Below, piece after piece: positions 55,537 to 64,000 of a stretch of DNA of 64,000 nucleotides. The notes below the pieces were generated by a model that worked only from the letters and a program-made list of their open reading frames with translations, was not told the origin of the DNA and did not search any database. The translations under genes were made by a program, and so were the position numbers. This stretch comes from Phycisphaerae bacterium (GTDB taxonomy: Bacteria > Planctomycetota > Phycisphaerae > UBA1845), in contig JABWBH010000022.1 of assembly GCA_013360585.1 (NCBI GenBank), positions 1 through 64,000 of the forward strand, in the 5' to 3' direction. The first letter of the stretch is position 1. Every line of letters starts with the position of its first letter.

Positions 55537-56985
55537 ATGCACGACCCTCAAGGCTCGACGCCCGCCGCCTCGATCGCTCCTGGGGACGACGGTGCGGCGC
55601 GGGCGGGCGACGCTCCCGTGCATCCGTCCTTTGGGCAGGCGCTGCTCTTCTGGCTGAAGCTCGGGTTCATCAGCTTCGGCGGACCGACCGGGCAGATCGC
55701 GGTCATGCACGAGGAGCTGGTCGAGCGCCGGCGTTGGATCAGCGAGTCCCGCTTCCTGCACGCCCTGAACTTCTGCATGTTGCTGCCCGGTCCGGAGGCG
55801 CAGCAGCTTGCGACTTACATCGGCTGGCTGCTGCATCGCACCTGGGGCGGGATCGTGGCGGGCGTGCTCTTTGTCCTGCCGGGCGCCGCGCTGTTGTGGC
55901 TGCTTTCGTACGTTTACGTCACGTTCGGAAACGTCGGCTGGGTCGAGTCCGTGTTTTACGGCCTGAAGCCCGCGGTGATCGCCGTGGTGGCGATGGCGGT
56001 GTGGCGCATCGGGAGCAAGGCGCTGAAGAACGAGGTGATGTGGGTGCTGGCGGGGCTGGCGTTTATCTCGATCTACGTTTTCAAGGCGCCCTTCCCGGCG
56101 ATCGTCCTCGGCGCGGGCGTGATCGGCCTGCTGGGGGCGCGCGCCCGCCCGGAGAAGTTCGTCGTCCTTCGCGGGCACGGAGCGTCGCAGTCCGCCGGCG
56201 AGGCGACGCCGCACCCGCGCGCCGTGATCGACGATGACACGGCGCTTCCCGAATTCGCGACGGCCTCGGTCGGCCGGGCGCTGCGCGTCATGCTCGTCTG
56301 CGGCGCGATCTGGTGGGCGCCCGTGCTGGTCGCGGCGGCGTTCGGCGGACGCGAGCACGTGCTGGTCCGCGAAGGCGTCTTCTTCAGCAAGGCCGCGATG
56401 GTCACCTTCGGCGGAGCGTACGCCGTCCTGCCCTACGTCGCGCAGCACGCGGTGGAGCGCGAGGGGTGGCTGACCGCCGCGCAGATGCTCGACGGTCTGG
56501 GGCTGGCGGAGACGACGCCCGGACCGCTCATTCTGGTCGTGCAGTGGGTCGGGTTCCTCGGCGGCTGGCATGGCGGTGGCGGCGGGGACGCGGACGGGTC
56601 GTCGCACGCCGGCGGGGCGATGATCTCCGGCGGCGCGTCGCCGCTGACGATGGCGACGCTGGGCGCGGCGATCACCACGTGGACGACGTTCGCACCGTGC
56701 TTTCTCTGGATTCTCCTCGGCGCGCCCTACATCGAGCGCCTGCGCCGTCACGCGGCGCTGACCGCGGCGCTGTCTGCGATCACGGCGTCGGTCGTCGGCG
56801 TGGTGCTGAATCTGGCGGTGTGGTTCGCGTGGCAGGTGCTCTGGTCGAAGGAGCGCGGCGTGGACGGCGCGGCGCTGGTCATCGCCGTCGGGGCGTTCGT
56901 CGCGCTGGCGATGAAGCGGAACCTCATCCTCGTCATCCTCTGCGGCGGCGCGGCGGGGGCGCTGTGGCGTGCGCTGTCCGCCTGA
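55537..56985 (+). CDS. chrA: chromate transporter, two-domain
   Basis: This 482-residue inner-membrane protein is a full-length ChrA-type (CHR family) carrier. The N-terminal half has the signature [32 protein letters not shown] and [23 protein letters not shown]. The second half repeats it ([22 protein letters not shown] and [21 protein letters not shown]). A His/Gly-rich loop ([19 protein letters not shown]) lies in the second half. Members export chromate in exchange for sulfate or act on sulfate; actual substrate untested. The ATG at 55537 has no strong ribosome site, so the start is uncertain. Confidence 0.88.
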   Translation: MHDPQGSTPAASIAPGDDGAARAGDAPVHPSFGQALLFWLKLGFISFGGPTGQIAVMHEELVERRRWISESRFLHALNFCMLLPGPEAQQLATYIGWLLHRTWGGIVAGVLFVLPGAALLWLLSYVYVTFGNVGWVESVFYGLKPAVIAVVAMAVWRIGSKALKNEVMWVLAGLAFISIYVFKAPFPAIVLGAGVIGLLGARARPEKFVVLRGHGASQSAGEATPHPRAVIDDDTALPEFATASVGRALRVMLVCGAIWWAPVLVAAAFGGREHVLVREGVFFSKAAMVTFGGAYAVLPYVAQHAVEREGWLTAAQMLDGLGLAETTPGPLILVVQWVGFLGGWHGGGGGDADGSSHAGGAMISGGASPLTMATLGAAITTWTTFAPCFLWILLGAPYIERLRRHAALTAALSAITASVVGVVLNLAVWFAWQVLWSKERGVDGAALVIAVGAFVALAMKRNLILVILCGGAAGALWRALSA

Positions 56986-57042
56986 GCCGCCGGGGCATCG
57001 TGCGGTCCGTACCGGGAAGATCCGCATTCCGGGACCATCTGG

Positions 57043-57198
57043 GTGATCCGGTCGAAGGGTGTAACGCAACTGGCTTCGGAGCGCAAGGATCTGCTCGTCT
57101 TGGGACTGACTGAACAGCCGCGAGAGGAGCTGAAAGGCTTCCTCGACGAACTCAAGCCGCGGTTTCCAATCGGATCAAGGCGGCATCAGCAGGACTAA
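57043..57198 (+). pseudogene. possible gene fragment between chrA and repeat
   Basis: In the same frame after the chrA stop (56983-56985), a protein-like stretch continues from about 57004 to TAA at 57196 (for example TIWVIRSKGVTQLASERKDL and LGLTEQPREELKGFLDELKP). Its composition is better than that of other open frames nearby, which suggests the 3' end of a lost gene rather than random sequence. A GTG at 57043 could start 51 residues. It ends three bases before the 98-bp repeat. I do not recognise it. Confidence 0.35.
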
Positions 57199-57200
57199 AT

Positions 57201-57298
57201 CGTCATTCTCGACTCCGCGGCGCGCCACGAAACGAGCGTTCGCGCGAGCTGAAGCCTGCGGCTCGGATGGCGCTCCACATTCGTGAATAATGATTTAG
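57201..57298. repeat. 98-bp dispersed palindromic repeat, copy 2
   Basis: This copy matches 26160-26257 at 92 of 98 positions without gaps. The internal hairpin (57243-57260) has one mismatch and one G-T pair. On the minus strand its 98 bases supply the last 31 codons and stop of the RDD gene. Confidence 0.85.
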
Positions 57299-57802
57299 GT
57301 TCCGCTTCAGCGACGCGCCGAACGAGATCGGCGTCAGATCCCGGCAATACACGACGCGCAGCCCGAACGCCGCCTTGCCCGGCGACTGACCGCGGAATCC
57401 ATCCTTGCACAGCAGGCTCAGCAGGAAGAAAAACGGGATCAGCAGATTCAGCGAACCCGGCGCGCCGGGTTGTGCGGTGACGTTCATCAGCGGGAGCGGC
57501 CAGCAGGGCGTCGCGGCGACGACGCACGGCGACAGGACCAGCTCCGTCAGGTCGGACGCCATCAAGGCCCCCGTCCACGCCCTGAGTATCAGGCCCACCG
57601 CCGTCCAGAAAACCCCCAGCGCGATCATGTCGATCAGGTACGCCATCCAGCGCCGCTCGATGAACCGCTCCGAGCACGAGGCGCAGACGTAGCCGGTGTA
57701 GAATTTGACCCACTTGGAATGCTTGCGCACCTGCCCGCACAACGGACAAGGCGGCGCGGGAGGCGTGGCGTCGGCGTCGATCGGCGGCGAGCCGGGGTTC
57801 AT
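57203..57802 (-). CDS. zinc-ribbon RDD family membrane protein, C-terminus from repeat
   Basis: This 199-residue protein has a CPLCGQ...CASC zinc-ribbon-like N-terminus and an RDD domain (RRWMAYLIDMIALGVFW, then KDGFRGQSPGKAAFGLRVVY). The ATG at 57802 has GGAGAAGG ahead; an in-frame ATG at 57904 is weaker. After SLKRN the natural sequence is replaced by 31 residues read from the 98-bp repeat (LNHYSRMWSAIRAAG...). Loss of the normal end may have altered the last helix. Role unknown. Confidence 0.75.
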   Translation of the reverse strand: MNPGSPPIDADATPPAPPCPLCGQVRKHSKWVKFYTGYVCASCSERFIERRWMAYLIDMIALGVFWTAVGLILRAWTGALMASDLTELVLSPCVVAATPCWPLPLMNVTAQPGAPGSLNLLIPFFFLLSLLCKDGFRGQSPGKAAFGLRVVYCRDLTPISFGASLKRNLNHYSRMWSAIRAAGFSSRERSFRGAPRSRE

Positions 57803-58304
57803 GACCTTCTCCTGCGGATCATCGGGCGTCAGGCTGTAACCGACCTTGCGCAGGTTTTCAACGGACCCGGCGGCGGCGAACGCGCCGCCCTCCGGACCCG
57901 GCATCGCGCCTGGCGGAGGCGCGGTTTCAAAAGCGAGCCGCGCCCGTAAGGGAGCGCTCTTCTGAGTCTCCTTCGGAATTCGGTGCTCGGTGCTTTGGGT
58001 GCGAGGAATCGCGCTGCCTCATGGCGCGTGGCGACTCCTTTCTTGCGCACTGATATTGCAAGCGGCGTGAGTGAATCCGAACGCTTCCCTCGTCCGTATT
58101 GGTTCATGCCGGGCCGCGGCGGGAAAGACCCTTGCGCGAGGCGCGGCAGGATGGGTGATCGCGCCCGCGAGGGGCGAGCGTGATGGACGGGTTGTTCAAA
58201 CTCCCGCGGTCCGAGCGGGGAACTCGCATCCCGACGGGGGCGGGTCGGCTCAGCCGCGGCGTCCGAAGTGTAGACGATTCAGGTGCTTTTCGGAGGGTTT
58301 TTCA
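57803..58304. other. 502-bp divergent intergenic region
   Basis: The region lies between the RDD gene (minus) and the DUF4394 gene (plus). A short relative of the GAGCCGCGCCCG repeat (GAGCCGCGCCCGTAAGGGAG) is at 57933-57956. No gene is supported. GGAGGG at about 58290 serves the plus-strand gene; I see no clear promoter hexamers. Confidence 0.45.
57933..57956. repeat. short GAGCCGCGCCCG-type repeat
   Basis: This segment shares GAGCCGCGCCCG with 5741 and 59128 but then diverges to TAAGGGAGCG. Confidence 0.5.
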
Positions 58305-59111
58305 ATGAGACGTGCGGGTTTCCCTGGGCTTTCGGTTCTGGCGGCGATGACCGCGGCGGCGAGCGCGGCGGCGCCTAATATTCAGATGTTCGGGCTTACG
58401 TCCGACCAGCGGTTGATCGCGTTCGAGACGCGCGCGACGCGCGACGCGTTCGGCGTCGGGACGATCAGCGGTCTGGACACGGATACGCGGATCGTCGGTA
58501 TCGACTTCCGTCCGGCGACCGGCGAGCTTTACGGGCTGGGCGACGCGGGCGGCGTCTACCTCCTCAACACGTCGAACGCGGCGGCGACGCTGAAGTCGCG
58601 CCTGACCGTCGCGCTGGAGGGGACGGCCTTCGGCGTGGACTTCAACCCGACGGTGGACCGGTTCCGCATTGTCAGCAACACCGGTCAGAACCTCCGCGTC
58701 AACGTGGACACCGGCGCCACCATCGTGGATCTGCCGCTTGTGTACACGACGACGGCGACCGGCGTCGCCGGGGCCGCGTACACCAACAATGATGCGGATC
58801 CCAACACCGGTACGACGCTCTTCGACCTCGACACCGACCTCGACCAGATCGTCATCCAGGCGCCGCCGAACAACGGCAACCTCAACGCCGTCGGCAAGTT
58901 GCGGCAGGATACCTCCGCGGACGCGGGCTTCGATATTTACACGCAGATCCGCAACGGCGAGACGACCGGCAACTTCGGCTTCGCGGTGCTCACCGTGGAC
59001 GGTCGGTCGCGCCTGTATGAGATCAACCTGCTCACCGGCGCCGCCCGCAAGGCCGGTTCGTTCAACCGCGAGTTCCAGGTGATCGATGTGGCGGCGCCGA
59101 CGAACCCGTAA
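58305..59111 (+). CDS. exported DUF4394 protein
   Basis: This 268-residue protein has a signal peptide (RRAGFPGLSVLAAMTAAASAA) and matches DUF4394: MFGLTSDQRLIAFETRATR, ISGLDTDTRIVGIDFRPATGELYGLG, GTAFGVDFNPTVDRFRIVSNTGQNLRVN. The fold is probably a beta-propeller, found on many bacterial secreted proteins. GGAGGG precedes the ATG at 58305. Function unknown. Confidence 0.8.
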   Translation: MRRAGFPGLSVLAAMTAAASAAAPNIQMFGLTSDQRLIAFETRATRDAFGVGTISGLDTDTRIVGIDFRPATGELYGLGDAGGVYLLNTSNAAATLKSRLTVALEGTAFGVDFNPTVDRFRIVSNTGQNLRVNVDTGATIVDLPLVYTTTATGVAGAAYTNNDADPNTGTTLFDLDTDLDQIVIQAPPNNGNLNAVGKLRQDTSADAGFDIYTQIRNGETTGNFGFAVLTVDGRSRLYEINLLTGAARKAGSFNREFQVIDVAAPTNP

Positions 59112-59127
59112 GTCGGGGTCGTGGAAT

Positions 59128-59187
59128 CGAGCCGCGCCCGCCTGTCCTTGACCTTGCGAAGCGCGGTCCGGAGTGAGGAAGCGTTCC
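59128..59187. repeat. dispersed GAGCCGCGCCCG repeat, copy 2
   Basis: About 60 bp related to 5741-5801, with 24 of the first 25 bases identical. It lies 17 bases after the DUF4394 gene stop, mirroring copy 1 after gdhA. Confidence 0.6.
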
Positions 59188-59300
59188 TGATTCGCCCCGT
59201 CTGCGGAGGGTTCTGAAAACGCAATCGAACGCGGCGACAAACGCAGCGATAACGAACGCACAGGGAATGCCGGAACCTCCTGTTGGAAACGCGCCGGGTC

Positions 59301-59331
59301 GGCCGGGCCTCAATGCGAGGCGCGGCCGGCC
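59301..59331. terminator. imperfect hairpin between convergent genes
   Basis: GGCCGG (59301-59306) pairs with CCGGCC (59326-59331), and GCCTC with GAGGC nearer the loop; four bases bulge on one side. It lies between convergent genes, so it may terminate in both directions. Confidence 0.4.
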
Positions 59332-59435
59332 CGCGCGGCGTTGTAGCGTCTTCGTTCTGAACCGAGGGTCGGGGGTCGCCGCCCGCTCGGCGGCGTAAGA
59401 AACGTCACCATCTTCGTGCCGTGGTAGCTTACTCG

Positions 59436-60410
59436 CTACTCCCCCGCGAAGACCCGCTTGATCACGTCCTCGATGGGCGGATCCTCGATGGTCAGGTCGA
59501 GCACGGGCAGGTCCGCCAGGAGGCGCGTCGTCGCGGCGGCGGCGTCGGCCTTGGGGACGCGGAGCGTGACCTTCCGCCCCTCGCGGGCGAGGACGCTTCC
59601 GACGCGCTCGAAGTCGTACCCGTCGACATCCTGGTTCAGATCGACGGCGATCACCTTGAACGGCGCGAGGCGCGCGGAAAGCTGGGCGAGCTGTCCGTCG
59701 AAGAGGAGCCTGCCCTTGTCGATGACGATGATCCGCTTGCACAGCGCGGTGACGTCGGCCATGTAATGCGAGGTGAGGATGATCGTCGCCCCGGTGCGGC
59801 GGTTGTAGTCGGCGATGAACTTCCGGATGCGGGCCTGCATCGTAATGTCCAGCCCCAGCGTCGGCTCGTCGAGGAAGAGCACCGCCGGCCGGTGCAGCAG
59901 CGACGCGCACAGCTCGCACTTCATCCGCTCCCCCAGCGACAGCGTCCGCACCGGTTTCTTCAGCACGTCGCCGAGTTCGAGCAACTCGACAAGCTCATTC
60001 TGCGCCGCCTGGCCCTCGGCGCGGTCCACCTGGTACACCGCGAGGTGGACGAGGAAGGAATCCGCCGCGGGCAGATCCCACGCGAGCTGGCTGCGCTGGC
60101 CCATCACCATGCTGATCCGGCGCAGGAAGTCATCCTCGCGTTTCCAGGGGGTGAACCCGAGCACCACGGCGTTTCCGGCGGTGGGGTGCAGAAGTCCGGC
60201 GAGCATCTTCAGCGTCGTCGTCTTGCCCGCGCCGTTGGGACCGAGGAAGCCGACGATCTCCCCGGCGTCGATCGAAACGTCGATTCCGTCCACGGCGCGG
60301 ACCTCGCGGTGCTTCCGGCGCCAGACGCTGCGCAGCGCGGCGGCGAACCCGGGGTCGCGCTCGGGAACCTTGAAGGTCTTCGATAACCCAACCAGTTCAA
60401 TCTGCGGCAT
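59436..60410 (-). CDS. ABC-2 type exporter ATP-binding protein
   Basis: This 324-residue cytoplasmic ATPase belongs to ABC-2 exporters (DrrA/viologen-exporter-like). Walker A is LGPNGAGKTTT, the signature reads LSLGERMKCELCASLLHRP, Walker B LFLDEPTLGLD and the switch histidine TSHYM. A C-terminal beta domain (about 250-324) is typical of this group. No permease gene is adjacent in the window on either side, so the partner lies elsewhere or has been lost. Confidence 0.88.
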   Translation of the reverse strand: MPQIELVGLSKTFKVPERDPGFAAALRSVWRRKHREVRAVDGIDVSIDAGEIVGFLGPNGAGKTTTLKMLAGLLHPTAGNAVVLGFTPWKREDDFLRRISMVMGQRSQLAWDLPAADSFLVHLAVYQVDRAEGQAAQNELVELLELGDVLKKPVRTLSLGERMKCELCASLLHRPAVLFLDEPTLGLDITMQARIRKFIADYNRRTGATIILTSHYMADVTALCKRIIVIDKGRLLFDGQLAQLSARLAPFKVIAVDLNQDVDGYDFERVGSVLAREGRKVTLRVPKADAAAATTRLLADLPVLDLTIEDPPIEDVIKRVFAGE

Positions 60411-60615
60411 GAGGCCGGCGCCAGAGTGCGAAATACGCCCGCAATCCCGGGGGATTCAATCCGCCCGTCTGCATGTGCAAAGCGGCGCTTCGCACTCCCG
60501 GATCGTGGAGCGAGCTTCCGATTCAGGACGCTGGATTGTCGGTTGTTGGCGTTGGACCGTCAATCCGCAGCTTGAACCGCAGTCGCTGTGCCGGAACGCG
60601 CGCCATCACCGCTGC

Positions 60616-62019
60616 TCACTCGTCCCGCGCCAGCGAGGGACCGCCCAGGAGGGTCAGCGGCGTCGCGGACTCGTTCATCTTGCCCGCGAGCTTGTCGTGC
60701 AGCTCGACCTTCAGCACGTACTCGCCCGCGGGGATGGTCGGCGGAAGCGTCAGGCGGTGGGCGATGAAGAAGTCGCTTCGGCGGCGCGTGCAGCGGTCCT
60801 CGATGTTCGCCGGCGGCTGCTCCCAGACCGATCGTCCGTCCGGCGTCAGCAGCTCGACGCGGCTTTCGAACCGGCTGACAAAGGCGCCGTCCTCCGGCTG
60901 GGAGGCGAAGTTTCGGACTTCGCAGTAGAGGATCGTGTGATTCACCCGCCCGGCGATGAACTGGTCCGCCGGCATCGCTTCGTAGACGCCGAAGGTCAGG
61001 ACGCGTCGGCACAGCGCGGTCGTCGGGATCGAAAGATCGGCGAGCGGCGAGAGAATGTCCTGAAGATGTTCTGCGGCGGCCAGCGCCGCGTTCGCGCCGG
61101 TCGTTGGATCGAGCATCGCGCCGCGCGCCGCGCGGATCGCATCCGCCGTGACGGTCAACAACTCCCGCTGGTTCGGCGCCAGCTCCGCGGAGAGGTCCGC
61201 CGCCTGCGCCGCATCTCCCAGCGCCAGACCGATCAGGCTTCCCTGCCACGCCCGATCCACCGGACTTAGCCCGCACCCCTCGCTGCTCAGTTGCTCAAGG
61301 TATTCCGAAATCGACAAACGCGAGGCCGGTGGCGTCGCATCCACCGGCTGGTTTGACACTTCCGCGGGCGGGAGTGACGTTCCGGTGTGACTCGCCGTCG
61401 GTGCGTCCAACCGCGCGACGCGCACGACCTTGATGACCGGAAGCGCCGGCGCTGACTCGGTCAAGATCGCGGAGTCGCCGGACAATCCCGTCCCGACGTC
61501 GATCGCAGCACCGGGTGCATCAGCATCGATCGAGACGGCTGTGTTAGCGCCGTCCGTGTTGGTCGAGCTTTTGTTCGCGCCGTCGATCGGTTGGGGGTCC
61601 GCGATCCGGGCGACCGGAGTTTGCTGCCTCACGGGCGGGACTTCCGGCACCGTCGAGCCGGCCCCCGACGACGGCTGCGCGCGGCGAAGTTCCTCGAGAA
61701 ACTCGTCGATGTCCGTCTGAACGACAGCGGTCTCGTCGGGCACAGGCGCTGCCGGCGCGTCCGTGTCCTGCCAGGATTCCTGCGGGTCGAACGCGGCCGC
61801 GCCCTTTGACGCCGCCTGACCTTGGTTAAGGCATCCGGTCATGCCCGCCAGGAGCGCCACGGCTGCCGCGCTCGCCAAGACCGCGGTCACGCCGGCCCGG
61901 AACGCACGAGGCGCCGCGGTCCGCGAGCGAACCTCCTGGGGCGTTCGTTCCCTCGGGTCCGCGTGATTCCGTCCGCCGTTTGATGCGCGATGCGCACCCG
62001 GTCGTTTTCCGGCTTCCAT
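60616..62019 (-). CDS. probable lipoprotein, unknown
   Basis: This 467-residue protein has a cationic N-terminus and a membrane segment ending AGMTGC, a probable lipobox. A long low-complexity linker follows, and a helical domain at about 230-330 (AWQGSLIGLALGDAAQAADLSAELAPNQRELL). A C-terminal beta domain has FIAGRVNHTILYCEVRNFAS and PAGEYVLKVELHDKLAGK. GGAGG lies 8 bases ahead of the ATG at 62019. I do not recognise the family; the C-terminal part looks like a planctomycete-type beta sandwich. Confidence 0.65.
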   Translation of the reverse strand: MEAGKRPGAHRASNGGRNHADPRERTPQEVRSRTAAPRAFRAGVTAVLASAAAVALLAGMTGCLNQGQAASKGAAAFDPQESWQDTDAPAAPVPDETAVVQTDIDEFLEELRRAQPSSGAGSTVPEVPPVRQQTPVARIADPQPIDGANKSSTNTDGANTAVSIDADAPGAAIDVGTGLSGDSAILTESAPALPVIKVVRVARLDAPTASHTGTSLPPAEVSNQPVDATPPASRLSISEYLEQLSSEGCGLSPVDRAWQGSLIGLALGDAAQAADLSAELAPNQRELLTVTADAIRAARGAMLDPTTGANAALAAAEHLQDILSPLADLSIPTTALCRRVLTFGVYEAMPADQFIAGRVNHTILYCEVRNFASQPEDGAFVSRFESRVELLTPDGRSVWEQPPANIEDRCTRRRSDFFIAHRLTLPPTIPAGEYVLKVELHDKLAGKMNESATPLTLLGGPSLARDE

Positions 62020-62093
62020 GCCGATCGCCTCCGTCGGGCGGAATCCTCCCGCCCTCTTTGTTTCACCTCACACACCCCGCTGGCGCCGCGTCA

Positions 62094-63116
62094 TCACGAC
62101 ATCGCTCGCGCCGCCGTCACACGCCGTCCGCCCGCGCTGTGCGTCACAATCCACTTCTCGATCGCCAGCGCCGCGCTTCCGCCGGTCTTGATCGCCAGCT
62201 CCGCCGTGTGAAGATCCGAAAGCTGCTTCTCGACCTGACGCGTCGTCACCCGCGACAACCGTCGCTCGACGACGTGCGCATCGCCGCGCAACAAGCCCGA
62301 TGCGATCCGGAACACCGACTGCCCCTCGTCCAGCGCCCGACGCGCCTGAAGCAACCGCCGCACGCCCCACGCCAGCCCGCCGACCGACCGGTCTTTCGCC
62401 GCCGGGTCCGTCGCCAGCACCTGTCGCCAGTGTGCGATCGCCGCCGCCGTGTCCCCGTCCGCCATCGCGTCCAGCAGGGCGAATACGTTCTCCTCCCGCC
62501 AGGTCGAAAGCAGCGCCTCGACGTCTTCCTCGCGGATTTCCCGGCGGTCGCCCGTATACGTCGCCAGCTTCGCCAGCTCCATGTCCAGCAGGCCCATCTC
62601 GTCGCCCGCAAGCTCCCGGATCAGCGCCGCCGTCCGCTCCGAAAGCGCCTTGCCGTATTCCTGCTGCGCGTGGCGGATGAGCCAGCCGGTCAGCGCCCGC
62701 CCGCGGAAGGTCTCGATCTCCTCGATCGCGCCGCCCGCCGCCAGCGCCTTGTACACCCGCGTCCGCTTGTCCAGCGACGCGCACACCAGCACGATCACCC
62801 CCGTCGGCGACGGATCCTCCAGGTATCGCTCGATCGCCTCCCGATGCCGCGAAACAAAGGTCTCGCCGTCCTCGACCACGACGACGCGCCGCCCCCCGAA
62901 CATCGACACCGTCCGCGCCTCGTCGAGCACTTCCGCCAGCGCCGCCTGCTTGCCCTCGAAGTCGGAGATCTGAAGGTCGCCGCCGGACGCTCGCTCCAGC
63001 GCGGCCAGAATCCCCCGCAAGGCCCGTCGGCGCAAAAACCCGTCCTCCGAGACCACGGCGCGAACCGGCGCCTCCACCGGCGCCGCACGTTCTGCTTGTG
63101 CCCTGCGTGCCGTCAA
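62094..63116 (-). CDS. holA: DNA polymerase III delta subunit
   Basis: This 340-residue protein is the clamp-loader delta subunit. Typical elements are RAVVSEDGFLRRRALRGIL, RTVSMFGGRRVVVVEDGETF and SLDKRTRVYKALA. The helical C-terminal domain contains AALIRELAGDEMGLLDMELAKLATYTGDRREIREEDVEALL and ENVFALLDAMADGD. It opens the beta clamp and cooperates with DnaX and HolB. It starts 11 bases after the TPR gene. Confidence 0.88.
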   Translation of the reverse strand: MTARRAQAERAAPVEAPVRAVVSEDGFLRRRALRGILAALERASGGDLQISDFEGKQAALAEVLDEARTVSMFGGRRVVVVEDGETFVSRHREAIERYLEDPSPTGVIVLVCASLDKRTRVYKALAAGGAIEEIETFRGRALTGWLIRHAQQEYGKALSERTAALIRELAGDEMGLLDMELAKLATYTGDRREIREEDVEALLSTWREENVFALLDAMADGDTAAAIAHWRQVLATDPAAKDRSVGGLAWGVRRLLQARRALDEGQSVFRIASGLLRGDAHVVERRLSRVTTRQVEKQLSDLHTAELAIKTGGSAALAIEKWIVTHSAGGRRVTAARAMS

Positions 63117-63127
63117 CGTTTGTCCTC

Positions 63128-64000
63128 TTAATCCGCTCCCGCCGCGGCGCCGCTGAAACGCCGGCGCAGAACATCAAGATTGTCCAGCCGCTTCTGCACC
63201 GCCGCCGCCACGTCCGTCGCCCGCGGATCCACCGTCGCCGCCCGGTGGTAGCATTCCCGCGCCCCAACGTCATCCCCTCGCTTCAACATGACGTCGCCTA
63301 AGTCCATCCACGTCCGTGCGTCGTTCGGATCGCGATCGACGATGTGCTTGAGGTGCTCGCCGGCGCGCTCCAGTTCGTGCCGCTGCACCAGCACCCGCGC
63401 AAGCCCCGACCGCGATTCCCGATGCCCCGCGTCAAGACCCAGCGCCAACTCGAACGCATCCCCGGCCCGATCCCACTCCCGAAGATCGTAAAGAACGCTT
63501 CCCAGCTCGGCAATCGCCTCGACATTCCCCGGGTCCAGCCGCGCCGCCTCCGTCGCCCGCGCCAACGCAAGCCGCAGCGATCGACGCTGCCGCGCTTCGC
63601 GCGCCTCCGCCAGAAGCCGTGCCGCTCTCGCCGACTCGGTCGCGCTCGGTCCGACGGGCGCCTTCGATCCCGCCTGCGGCGCGACCGGCGCCGTCACATC
63701 CACCAGATCGCCTAACGCTTCCCCCGCGTGTCCGCCCCGGTCGTACGCTCGAAGCCGCAGTCGGATCAAACCCGTCAAGTCCGCCGGAATCAGCCAGTCA
63801 TACTGACCCGAGTTGCTCAACCGCTCGCCGCAGATCGGCCGCCACGTCGATTCCCCGTCACTCTGGTACGAAAGTTCGATGCCGCGCGGCAGCAGGTGCG
63901 CATCCAGCGCCGACCACCGCACCGCCACAACGCGCTGACCGCCCCGGACCGCAACCCTCGCGGGGTGCAACTGCACCGCCGGCGGCGTTGAGTCCACGAA
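63128..64000 (-). CDS. TPR protein, 5' end outside window
   Basis: At least 290 residues are visible, but the frame continues beyond the right edge with no clear start. The N-terminal visible part is a beta sandwich (PARVAVRGGQRVVAVRWSALDAHLLPRGIELSYQ and RLRLRAYDRGGHAG). The rest holds three or four TPR units (EAIAELGSVLYDLREWDRAGDAFELAL, ARTWMDLGDVMLKRGDDVGARECY). It may be a scaffold or sorting protein. holA follows in the same direction. Confidence 0.75.
   Translation of the reverse strand, partial: FVDSTPPAVQLHPARVAVRGGQRVVAVRWSALDAHLLPRGIELSYQSDGESTWRPICGERLSNSGQYDWLIPADLTGLIRLRLRAYDRGGHAGEALGDLVDVTAPVAPQAGSKAPVGPSATESARAARLLAEAREARQRRSLRLALARATEAARLDPGNVEAIAELGSVLYDLREWDRAGDAFELALGLDAGHRESRSGLARVLVQRHELERAGEHLKHIVDRDPNDARTWMDLGDVMLKRGDDVGARECYHRAATVDPRATDVAAAVQKRLDNLDVLRRRFSGAAAGAD

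Overview
The window is a dense, high-GC (roughly two-thirds G+C by eye) bacterial chromosome segment with short operons on both strands, no rRNA or tRNA gene that I could find, no CRISPR array and no recognisable transposase. The gene content points to an uncultured member of the Planctomycetota (PVC group). The evidence is a PVC-style DUF1080 protein fused to a sorbosone-dehydrogenase-like propeller beside a DUF6797-like gene, a dockerin-bearing secreted protein, several large exported beta-helix and propeller proteins, a DUF4394 protein, and an unusual eukaryote-like AAA ATPase. I cannot fix the genus from this sequence.

Layout. 1-5.7 kb: a partial MATE exporter, a SAM methyltransferase, the large subunit of methylmalonyl-CoA mutase and an NAD(P)-type glutamate dehydrogenase. 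5.7-8.7 kb: a visibly lower-GC patch with a good promoter, a 74-bp TTCCC tandem tract in the leader of a small cysteine-rich secreted protein, and a 606-residue exported protein with tandem peptide repeats that runs through a large hairpin. 8.9-14.7 kb: a Vps4-like AAA ATPase with MIT-like N-terminus, an SPFH-like/beta-propeller partner, an LysM-L,D-transpeptidase, a small membrane protein and an M42-type peptidase. 14.9-19.6 kb (minus): an apparent sugar uptake/processing operon of an MFS transporter, a DUF6797-like protein and a PA14-propeller-DUF1080 protein. 19.7-26.0 kb: two conserved unknowns, then three exported proteins, the last a frameshifted HExxHxxGxxH metalloprotease. 26.2-28.6 kb (minus): thermonuclease, xseB and a GT87-like mannosyltransferase. 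28.8-35.2 kb: LolA-like protein, threonine dehydrogenase, beta-helix/PA14 protein, alpha/beta hydrolase and amidohydrolase. 35.3-44.8 kb: CPBP protease, CBM9-like protein, PhoR-like kinase, GT39-TPR protein, a caspase/legumain-like protease with permuted catalytic order, dimeric dUTPase, and an MFS-acyltransferase fusion. 44.9-51.3 kb (minus): LPS-kinase-like protein, M16 protease, degenerate CPBP protein, Hsp20 and YceH. 51.5-59.1 kb: a two-lobed retropepsin-like lipoprotein, a propeller-repeat protein, a dockerin protein, chromate transporter, an RDD protein whose C-terminus is supplied by a dispersed repeat, and a DUF4394 protein. 59.4-64 kb (minus): ABC ATPase, lipoprotein, DNA polymerase III delta subunit and a partial TPR protein.

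The best candidates for something undescribed are the Vps4-like AAA/SPFH-propeller pair at 8.9-11.9 kb and the circularly permuted caspase-fold protease at 40.9-42.2 kb. A 98-bp repeat occurs twice, each time at the 3' end of a minus-strand gene, where it supplies the stop codon of one gene and the last 31 codons of the other. All names are from reading the translated sequence and family knowledge; no database search was run.
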